Assembly: GCA_024195265.1 (NCBI GenBank)
Contig: JAJLRJ010000005.1
Location: forward strand, 20,265,536-20,329,535
Direction: 5' to 3'
From: Dendrophyllia cribrosa
Taxonomy: Eukaryota > Cnidaria > Anthozoa > Scleractinia > Dendrophylliidae
DNA: 64,000 bases
How positions within the stretch are numbered: position 1 is the stretch's first letter; every line of letters starts with the position of its first letter. The position numbers were made by a program, and so were the translations under genes. This document shows positions 35,301 to 46,559 of this stretch, one piece after another. The notes beneath the pieces are model-generated. The model saw only the letters and a program-made list of their open reading frames with translations, had not been told where the DNA came from and made no database searches.

Positions 35301-38300
35301 CCACGGCAGGGCGCTGAAAAGAATGGGCGGTGCAACGCGCACACAGCGCTTGGGCGATGTGTGATGCGGAGAGACACTGGGCCGAGCGCCCTCGAGAGAG
35401 CCGGAGTTAAAAAAATGGCGGCAAATGGAGATCGATGGCTGATGAAGAAAAGGGATCGCTGCAAGAAAACGGTACATGATATCCACTTAATGTTTACGAC
35501 ACGAAGATTTCAATGTATTTTCAAAGCTGTAGGCGAGAAAGAACGGGTTTTATACTGTAACATTTATCGCGAATTATTTGAAAAAAAAACGAGCTAGTTA
35601 GAAATGCGTTACGCAAAATGTTTGCACGCAAAACCTAAAACATTAATTCCCTGCGAACTATGACAGTAAACGGCTAAACGTTAAGAGTATAGATAGAGGA
35701 CCTTTTGCTCTTTCATCCGTGTAAATTTCGTTTTGAACTTTTTTGAACTTTTTTAGTTACATGCTATAGAATTAAGGTGGTTGTTCTGTGATGCGATTAA
35801 TATTGAGACTGACTAGCTGTGGAAGCATATTTTTGTTTTAAAAACTTCATGTGTCCTATTCAGGCACTACTAAAGCATTGAATGATAGGTTTGATCAAAT
35901 GAAGGCTCCAAAACACTAAAAACGTTTCATTGATAAAGTGTAAATTGTTGAAACATGCAGGGATTATAGTTATTAATAGCAGTGGGTCTCTGATCCTGAT
36001 GGCATAATGTACTGTACTGCATTATAGAAGCTGGGGCAATTTTAAAAGCGGATTTTCTGCTTCCAGTCACACAGTCATTTCGCCATTTTTTAAAGACCTG
36101 TGAAATAATAAATATCAGTGTGCTGTGATACGGAGCGGTAGGACATTAATACATTCCCAACATAATTTTTATGACAGACAACACTTACAAATGATAAAAT
36201 TCAGCAATGGATAAACCATTATCTGCATAGGATATGTTTGTGGATTTAAACATAAACACAATGTACAAAACATAAGAAGAACAAAAGAAAGGAAAGGGGC
36301 CAAAATAGGATATTGTATTGTGTCAGACTAACATACATGCACTTTGTTGTAGCAACATCTATAGGGACAGGGACATCTCTTTATGGTCCTTTATATCTGA
36401 TGTGGATATTTTGTGATACAACAACAACAACAAAACACTTTATTAAATAACAAATATTGATTTAAATAGTACCTACCCACAAATGGTTGAAAAACTAGTC
36501 GAGGCGGGTAGGTATAATTAAGTTAAGCTTATTACAAGGGTTCAGATTACAGCAGTTCAGATTACAATAAATAGTAGATTAAAATAATAAATTAAAAATA
36601 ACAATAAAATAAATAAATAAATAAATAAAAACAGTAAAGAAAGTAGAAAGAGATTACACTATACTGGTCGTAGTTACAGGATTGATACAGTTTACAAGTT
36701 TTTAATTAATTCAAGAATTGAAGATGGTGTAAGATACAAATTTTCTTGTTTAAAAATATTAATAAGTATTTCATGTATTTGTTTCTTAAATACGTTTCTA
36801 CTGGCAGATTTTTTTAATATTTTCAGGTAAAGCATTCCATAGTCGCACGCCAAATCGGGAAAAGGAATTCTTTAGTTGTTCAAGACGAGAAGACATGACA
36901 TAAAATTTATTACTAGTTGCTGATCTGGTGTTGTAGGAATGTAGGAATGATAAGATGAGACGTTCTTACCCTGTCAACCCTTTTAACCCTTTTAACTATT
37001 TAACAATGCCAGGGCCATAGCCAGTATGAGGCAAACCAAGGCACTTGCCTCAGTCGTGATCCCAGTGTTTTGTTTAAACGTAGTTATCATAAAGCTAAGA
37101 CCCTAAATAGCTAGACGGGGAATTTAACCATGAATATTGCCTTAGTTTTTATTTTTTTTCTGGCTACGGCCCTGAATGCTACATCCTGAAGGAAGGGTGG
37201 TGGCTGTTCGGGGCTGTACTTCAGAGTTTAAAAGTGAGACAGATCAAGTTGCAAGCAAAGCCATACACTGTATAAACTTATATAATAATAAAAAAGGATC
37301 AAAACAAAACCCCTAAATCTCATGCCTTTTCAGTATAATGTCCAATGTTGCAAATGGCATATATCAAAAACTAATTTTAATCAATATAACCCCTCTCCCC
37401 TAAAAAATAGAACTGATATAGGAACTTTCAAACACAAAAGTTATTTTGCATCTCCCAGTCACTTTATATCTATTTGATTATTCCCCCTTAAACCCTCACC
37501 ACCCCCCCCCCCCCCCCCCCCCCCCCCATCCCTCTCCTGGGTCCCATAAGAATCGCTTAAGTTTGTTTTTTTGTTTTTGTTTTTTTATTTACTCCATTTT
37601 TTTATTATGCTTAATAAGTTTATTTACAGTGAGATGTTTACATATTGAAAGGTATTGAATTAAGTTGTAAAGTTGTAAAGAGGGTACCATTTACTTAATA
37701 CTTTTGAAATAATGATTTTAAGTTTATATTATTTTAGTCTCGATCTCTTCCATTTATTTGAATAACCAGCCAAAATAATCGATATTATTTATACACTGAT
37801 ATTTAATCAATTAAGATGTACCATACTTAATGAATGACCTGTCAAATGGAAACTAAAGGGTAATGGGAATACAGTATCACAAAAGGAAACATATAGCTTG
37901 TATATATGACACTGACATTTACTTATCAATCTATATTTAATATATCAACAGTTATTTTTGTTGAAGATATGTTCCACATAACTAAAACAAATGTCAGGAA
38001 CCTCTGTATTCATTCCTTAATAAAGGTAATCAAATTGGGTCTAGCAGCTTATTAACAAAAGCATCAGCTCTATCATTTTAATGTAGTTGATTAAAATTAA
38101 CTATATAATATCTTGCTTCACCTGGTTAATAGAAGAAATTTTTTAGACTAGAAAAATTCAATTCCCTTATTTTTGAACCATTGAAGCAATCAGCGAGACA
38201 GATTTGACAAAACGAAGGCACCAAAACAGGCAAAATTATTTATTGATGAAGTATTACGTATAAATGATTAAAAGCAGTGGCCCAATAACCCCTCAAAACA

Positions 38301-41300
38301 ACTACCTTTAGCTTGTAACTCAAAAAGTTCAAGATGACATTTACCCGGCAAATGAAAGAGTGATAGCTAGATCCTCTATGATCGGCGAATGCAGCCGTCT
38401 GCTGCCATAGTTCGTTATACATTTTACAGTATAAAACCCGTTCATTATCGCCTACAGCTTAAAAAATACATTGAAATGTTCATTTCGGGGTGGAAATCTG
38501 GTACCGTTTTCTTTACACTGCTATCAATAACTATAATCACTGCATGTTTCAAAAATTTACACTTTATCAATGAAACGCTTTTAGTGCTTTGGGGCCTTCA
38601 TTTGATCATTCAATGCTTTAGCAGTGCTTGAATAGGACACATGATCGCAAACCAGTAGAACGTGGGCTCGGATTTATGAACGGAGTAATGGCGGACGGAT
38701 TTTAAGTGATTTTCGTGAGTTTTCGGCCAGCTATTTCTGGGCTGTGTATTCATATATCAATCTAATAGCAATTCGCATTTGTCTAAACCTATTACATACA
38801 TTTGCGTTAAAAAAAGCGGAAAAGACATACAAAAATTTTCGTCATAGTGGCACATTCTTTAGATCAGTTTCAAAACTTTTGCTTTTTAACTTAACATGAT
38901 AATACTGATACTAAATACCGTCAAGATAACAGCTTTCCTTTGATTCACGTCCACGAAACTCAAGTTTGTCCGTCCGGAATAAAGTGCGAAGGGTCGTTAG
39001 TTAATTTTTTTTTTTATCCAAGGAGTGCATGCAACGCAGGAGGTCATCTAGTCTAGCAAGACAAAATGATCTAAGAGAACATACGGACCGTGCCCCATGA
39101 TAATTATTTTCAATCTAATATTAGCTGGCACCAAAGGAGGATATTACCATCTTCCCCGCATGCACTGCAAGCAAACTATATTATCAAACGGCGGCGACCC
39201 GCCAGCAGCTCATTTTACACAGACGACGTTGAGGTTGGAGGTCAGTTGGTCGTAGCGGAAACCTTTCAAAAAGGAAATCTGTGTTGACCTATTTATTCTA
39301 TTCACCTTTACAGAATATTTTCCATTTCGGGTTATGTTTACAGTTTGCTTTAAGGCCGCTCAAATTCCCAGACGGGCCGAAACCTGCGATAAGCGTCGCG
39401 TGGTAGACGCTTGAAATCTCTTCACAGATTCATGGAATCAATAAACCGTCTCGCGATTTCAAACAATGCCGGCTTATATTAGAAGAAATATCCGTATATT
39501 TGCTTGCTTTGGCTTATTGAATCTAACCGCCGGCAGGTGAACAGAGCCGGCGAAATAATTCCCGCGAATAAAAATATAAAGCAACAGCAACTCAGCTCAA
39601 CCACTCAGTACGCGACTGTCCTGCTGTGTTTGTTTTAGCCTGCGAATACAGCCGCCTCTCATCGCTCCCGGCCGCAAGAGGCGTTCGCGCGAGAGAACGT
39701 CTGCGATTTACTTTGAGAAATTCCATACTGATGACGAAAATCTGTCCCGCATCAAGACAGGAGCGCTGATTGGCCAACTTGATAATTTAACATAATTATG
39801 CTTTAAATTATGCAGTGTTGTATTAATCTTGTCTGTCGTTAGAAACTGTACGACTCTGCGTTCAATCTATTTGTCCTATGTTTAATGTTTTGACATTACA
39901 AGCAAGTCAGTTTCAGGCGTTTATAGTTTTATCTACGGTGAAGAGGTTTTTCTACTTTTGTCAATTTACCGACCGGATATGGCAAGTTACTGATATTTCA
40001 AACGACGCCACTCGTGCACGTCTGGATGAATGAACATTTATCGGCGATACATGGGAAGAAGAATCCCGTAATTATCATCATCAGTCTGCTTTTAGCGGAA
40101 AGACTACCTTTAGACTCATGGCACCGCAATGGCCGGGGTCGAAAATGGCAGTTTCTTTCGCCAATATTTTCACGGCAAAGATGGAAACAGAAATAATAAA
40201 CCACTGCGCGCAAGGAAATGTTATCCTTTGTAACACAATACAACCCTATGTGCCTACATCCTCATGGACAAATGAATCACAATCTTTGCTCAGACGGATC
40301 TATAAAGAACCTCCCCTTGTTTCATACAAAAGGGGTAGATCTTTAAAAGACATACTGATCAGGGCTAAACTGTAAAAATCAAACTACACTTAAAACCCAG
40401 TGAAGAAAGGTCACGACAAACACGCCAGGCGCTAGTTGGATTTGTGATGGGCCTGTCAACACCTTTCATTTCATTTGGTTTCACCGCATGCACATTATTA
40501 TAATTATACGAGATTAGCGACGGGTGATTTACGTCATCAGTATGGAATTTCTCAAAGTAAATCGCAGACGCTCTCTCGCGCGAACGCCCCTAGCGGCTGG
40601 GAGCGATGAGAGGCGGCTGTATTCGCAGGCTATGTTTGTTTACGGTTATGTTATTTTTAGTTCAAAATCGATCTTCACTTTTCTTGCTATTTTCTGACTT
40701 TTCTATGGTACAAGCACTAATCATTCAGCTTCTTCATTTTGCTGTGACCAAAATAAAACTCTAATCGGTCCACAAATGCAAATAGATCTTCTCACAAACG
40801 ACGCGCAACTTGGAGCTTGCCGGATGCAGTCACTTTCAATTAAATGCCGATAAAAACAAACAGCCGCCGAAATGGATCACTTTCAACTTCAAAATTTCGG
40901 ATGTAATCGTGGAGTTAATTGGAGTCGATCAGGTTTTCGAGAGAGTTTATACCTTATACTGGAATTGGGTGTTATTTGGCGTTTGACTCGCCTTTTTGAA
41001 TCGATCCAACCAATTTAAAATATGCATTACCGATGACTACAAACAGACATGGACGACAACAGTCAAACTATACCACGATAACTTTTTTCAACGGGTCCAC
41101 TCCACTCTAAGAAAAACATTTCCTGGCACATCATTAATAAAGGAATAAGGTTCGCATTGTTTTCTTTCGATGCCTTTACAATAATCCATGTACGTGCATT
41201 CTTCGGTTCCACCGGAAGTCATTCACCCGAATTTTACCCAAAGCATGCTGGGAAGACGGTAATATCCTCCTTTGCTGGCACCCATGCTGTGAAGGTTATG

Positions 41301-44300
41301 TGCATTCTCGCTCCCATGACCGCACGGTCTCTATTAAACGGATATCCAATATCATATATCATGTAGCTGTCATCACTGCTGCAAGTATTTTGCTTGTACA
41401 GCGAATTACGAAAATTGTGTGTCGGTTTGTGAGGCTATGAAAATCAACAAACCCGCCAACTAAAATCACTTGACGTCAATCAAACTGACCAATCCGGTGT
41501 CTGCCTTAAAATAACTACACCACCTCACGCAGTATGACACTGAACTAATAATAGATTAAAAATATTTTTTATTGGAAGAGACCCATGTATGGGGATCTGT
41601 TCTCTTAGATCATTTTCTCTTGAGTCGAGTGGTAATATTAGGCACCCGACTTGAAATCCAGAGGCTCCGGGTACAACTCTCGCACTCACTACAAGCTGGT
41701 GTTGTTTCACGCAACACCCCCGAGTTCAACTCGTTGGCCGCGCTTCTAAATAACCAGATACTTGGCTCCCTTCCGGTTGTTATGTTTTCTCTTTTATATT
41801 CATTTCAGTGAAGTCTTTGATCTAATTAATGTTTTTACATACATGCATGGCCTTAAAAGCTTGAAGCCTTTCACAAAACCTTATATAAATAACGCCCCTT
41901 TGCCTTTTTAACATTTTGTTTTCGTTATTTATCCATAACAGAAACGGCAAATCCTTCTATCATGAAGATGACAAATGTACCATTTTTCTATTACAATGGA
42001 GACTGCAACGACTCCAACACGCAAACATCAATTAAGAACAATTTCCTTGCCCTTGTACAAAATGGACTGCTACCACCGATATTTTGCCAACCAGCTACAT
42101 GCAAAGCGAACACCTTGGAGGTATATTGTGGAAACGTTACTGCCGCAGAAAGGAGACGAAAAAGATCGCCAACGATGTCGGTATGATTGGTAGCTTCTCT
42201 TTTCTTAGCATAGATTTGATAGCCTTATCCATTGGATAAATATCTAGCAATCATTTGATATAAATATTGTTCACTCAGGAAAGGGTAACTCATTTACTGG
42301 TTATACTTATAGCTTTTGTAACATACGGAACTGAAAGAGGTCCGTATGACACATGTTCAGATCACTTTAATATCCGTGAATATGATTTAAAAAAGCCCTG
42401 TTCACATTGCAGTTCAACAATTGATAGGGTGAAAGGATAGTGAAAAATATAACAGTGCCCTATTTTTTTTGCATTGCAAAATAAGACTTTTTTGATGGTT
42501 AAAACTAAGAATGATTACAGTTTTTAAAACATAATAGTTTAAATTTAATGAAAAAATATAGAAAAACGATGGATTTAAATTGGTGAAGTGTTTAAGCCTG
42601 GCACTTTGTGTTCAGTATAAAAGTGCTCGTCTCACGCCAAAACCTCCCTCGGTCTTTTCGAAAGGGAAAACCGTCCCATAGTTTTCGCTGCCCCCTCTAC
42701 TTTAGTCTTCATGGCGGCGCAAAATTCCCGTTTCAATCGATAATGCTTTACTTCAGCAAGATATCGACGCCCCGGCCGCTCAAGCTGCCCAAGCATTCCA
42801 GCCTGCACCGGCCCAGTGAAATGACAGATGAATGGGGTTAGTTTCTAGAGAAACTGTGGTGCTGCGTCGGTGGGGGGATGAAACACGGAATTTAGTTTTA
42901 TCGACTGAGTCGATAAGGTAAATTGACCACCGTAAAAAGATTCAAATAGCTGACGTTTCGAGCGCTAGCCCTTCGTCGGAGCGAATCAAGGAATTGTGGG
43001 TAGTGTGTGGTTTTATATAGTAAGCGGTGGAGCTACGTTATTGGTGGAAATTTGGTGACGTGAAAAACAAATGTAGATTAGCTGAATGAAAAGCGTTCGT
43101 TGATTCCGTGGGGTTTGAGAGTGCCGATTTGAAAGATGATTTTTTGTTCTAGGTTTTTACGGCTTTCTGTGTTACCCTGGTGTAGGGAAAGGCCGCAGAT
43201 TGTCATGTGTTGTTTAGAATGGTTAGTAAGATTAAAATGGCGCGCGACTGGTTTGGATGCGTCTTTGTCATTTTTTTCTGACGATGTACCGGGAACTTTC
43301 AAATGCACACGCACACGATGTAACACTTGTCCTTTCATTCACAACGCGGACAAAATAACAGGACCCAAACGATCTATTAAAATCACTGATCGTTTTACAT
43401 GCACCTCCGTAAATGTTATCTACTGCATTACATGTACTTTTTGCAAAAAGATATACATTGGCGAAACAGGGAGGAGACTGGGCGACCGTTTTCGTGAACA
43501 TCTCCGAGACGTTGAAAAAAATGACAAAGACGCATCCAAACCAGTCGCGCGCCATTTTAATCTTACTAACCATTCTAAACAACACATGACAATCTGCGGC
43601 CTTTCCCTACACCAGGGTAACACAGAAAGCCGTAAAAACCTAGAACAAAAAATCATCTTTCAAATCGGCACTCTCAAACCCCACGGAATCAACGAACGCT
43701 TTTCATTCAGCTAATCTACATTTGTTTTTCACGTCACCAAATTTCCACCAATAACGTAGCTCCACCGCTTACTATATAAAACCACACACTACCCACAATT
43801 CCTTGATTCGCTCCGACGAAGGGCTAGCGCTCGAAACGTCAGCTATTTGAATCTTTTTACGGTGGTCAATTTACCTTATCGACTCAGTCGATAAAACTAA
43901 ATTCCAGTGAAATGACAACCTTTTAGACGGTCAAGTGCAAGCTGTTTTTCCTCCACGAGTTAAAGAACCGGCTGCTGATTTAGTGGGTGTCTGGTTTGTT
44001 CATAATACACTAGAGTGGAGTGTGGTTGTTATCGCCAGTTTGTGTGTCACTTCCATTTATTCTTTTCTTCGAGGCTTTTTTTGTCGGTTTTAGGGCGGTT
44101 AGCTCTTTGTAGCTAGCAAGTGTTATCCCGCCGAATTGATTGTTATCGCCGAGTCAGTGGCTGTGTTTTCACGAGGCGGTTTTTCTTGCTTAACATTCCT
44201 TGAGGTGGTTTGTTTACCGACCGCGTTAAGCAGCTTAAATAATTTATGCGTTTTCACGGACAAAGCTTTATTCATTTTTCTTGAAGTTTGTCCCTTGTTA

Positions 44301-46513
44301 TTCGCGGAATAACAAGAAAGATGGTGGGAAACAGAGACGCTTGCAAATAGATGATTCTTATGTTTATTGGTGTACTATCGCGTTTGTTTCAAGGATCGAA
44401 GGGGGAGAAGGTTTCAGCAAAGGCTCAAGTTGCTTGCTATTCAAAGTAGAAGAAGAATAATCGAAGCCTGTTTCTTTTAGAGGATGTTAGAATATTCAAA
44501 TTATCGCAGCAAATGCAAATTATAACACCTCTGACATGCCCTTATCGGTTGTTTGAAGGCTGGCGACATGTGATTGGCCGAAATTAATTGCCGACTCGCT
44601 TAAGCTACCTGGATTGGTGGCTTAAATTTAATGAGAATTCTATTGAAATTCGCCGACTCGCTTAACTTTAAGCGAGTTGGACAAGCAACTGTTTTCACGA
44701 GATTTCCGACTGTCACTCGCTCAGCGACTTGAAAAATCGCTCGTGTAAACACGGCCATTGTCTCGCCGAATTTAGTTGTGAGGGCGTGATTGTCCCGCCG
44801 GAATTAGTTATTGTTTGCGCGTAATGACTCGTCCGTTTTACCCGTTGTCTCTAGTATGTCTCGCCGATTTTATTTTATTGGAATAGCGAGTTTGTCCCGT
44901 CGAATGTTGTTGTTATAACGAGTTGTGTCTCGCCGAATTTCGCTGTTAGGGCGTGGTTGTCTCGCCGGATTTAGTACGTTGTTATTTGCGTATCTATGTC
45001 AGTTTCACTCGTTTAATCTCGTCGTTAGCCGTCATAGCGGTTTTCTCTCTCCAAAAAATTGTTATATGTAGCGAGTTTGTCTCGCCGAAGTTTTTCGGTA
45101 GGGTTGCAGCTCTTAGAAACCTCTATTTTCATTGGCCTTGTAAAACACAGCTGCTATTGTTTTTAGGGTTAGGGTCCATTGTTGTGTTGTTTGTCCTATT
45201 GTTCTCTCGAAGGGTTGCAAACCAATGGTGTGAGACCGCGGAATTTACATGTGATAGCAAATGTGTCTCGCCGAATTTACGTGTGATAACGAGTTTGTCT
45301 TGTCGAATTTTGTTGTTGCAACGCGCGAGTTTATCTCGCCGAATTTTGTTGTTGTGGCAAGTTTGTCTTGCAACATTTGCAAAATTTGCAACGCGCGCGT
45401 TTGTCTGGGGCGCCACGAAGCTCTCGGAACGCCTCACAGGATTGGCTGAGAAAACAATAGAACAAGCAACAGAAGAATTGATCCTAGCCCTGAAACAATA
45501 GAGCTTCGTGATACCCAGGGCCAATAAAATTAGAGGTTCTAAAGAGCTTCGAGGCTCCTGGTTTGTCTCGCCGAATTTTGTTGTTGTGGCAAGTTTGTCT
45601 TGCCAAATTAGTTTGAGGCGACGCGTGAGTTTGCCACATAGCCGAATGTTGGTTGATTCTGCATGTACCGGTCACATATTACGTAAAACAAAAGGAACAA
45701 AGAACGACAATAATGCAAATGCAAAACAAGACCAAAAATACAATACCTCACAAACAATAGAAGACAATGAGTGGTTCATGGATACCGGTACATTCAGAAA
45801 GACCCCGAATTTTGTCGTAGCAAGTTTGCCTTGCTAAATTTGTTTGTTAAAGCTCAGTGTGTATGTCATGCCGAATCTAATTGTTGCAGAAAGTTATTGT
45901 TTATTGCAGGGCATCAGTTGTCTTGCTGAATAATTTTGTTGCTGTAGCAAGTTTCTCTTGCTTAATTTGTCTGCTAGAGGGCGCGAATTGTAATTTGCAG
46001 CTCAATTTGTTTGTGGTTTGACTTTTGAAGGACTTCAAAGTCCATGGGATTGTGTTTCCAGTTTAAAAGTTGCCGTTTAGAAGAAATTATTATAATGGTT
46101 TTAAATAATTTTTATTATACTTGTATCTTCAGGTTGAGGGCCAGCTATTGCCACTCGGTAAGTGTGTATTATACTTTTCCTATCGCTTTAACCCTTTAAC
46201 TCCCAAGAGTGCCAAACATCAAAATTCAAGAAAAATCCCAAATTTCATTTTGGAAAATATTGAAAAACAAATGGTACCTTGCGAAAGTACTGCTGAAGAG
46301 GTTGGATTTGAATGGTCACACCATAGGATTTCGTCAACAGACTCAAAAGTTAGAACTTAACACTACATGTCTCCATTGTTGACTCTGGGAGTGAAAGGGT
46401 CAATAAGCCAAAAAAAAAACATGTAAAATGGAAACCTAAACTATGGTGGCCTACGCGTGCCATAGCAAAGTCAAGTTTGTTTACACGATCACGATCTTAC
46501 CTGAATATGTTTA

Positions 46514-46559
<46 letters not shown>

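Larger units (their letters stand above)
39126..41280. mobile_element. 2.15-kb element with ~38-bp inverted ends
   Basis: TGGCACCAAAGGAGGATATT at 39126 is inverted at 41261-41280. It encloses a second foldback element (39635-40632) and a Penelope-like fragment. Confidence 0.7.
42827..43903. mobile_element. Palindromic Penelope-like insertion with 14-bp target duplication
   Basis: CCAGTGAAATGACA is duplicated at 42813-42826 and 43904-43917. Arms 42887-43277 and 43514-43905 are near-perfect inverses, each carrying the 3' end of the coding region and the terminal ribozyme-like motif. The spacer 43278-43513 holds the core of the GIY-YIG domain on the + strand. Inverted 5'-truncated arrangements are typical of Penelope-like elements. 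Confidence 0.85.
44115..45970. repeat. Degenerate CTCGCCGAATTT interspersed tandem repeat
   Basis: The words GTTTGTCTCGCCGAATTT, TTGTTGTGGCAAG and their variants recur roughly every 35-45 bases, about 20 times, with interruptions by MITEs at 44159-44757 and 45655-45800. It looks like an ancient minisatellite. It explains the long frames in this stretch. Confidence 0.65.

Noticed and set aside
35046..35597. Overlapping 101- and 146-codon ORFs
   Set aside because: No similarity recognised; they overlap Penelope debris and a short direct repeat.
43136..43281. N-terminal part of the 192-codon GIY-YIG ORF
   Set aside because: This part is the antisense of the inverted arm, not Penelope coding sequence.
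44953..45524. 182- and 131-codon ORFs on both strands
   Set aside because: Composed of CTCGCCGAATTT repeat units; no domain or splice evidence.
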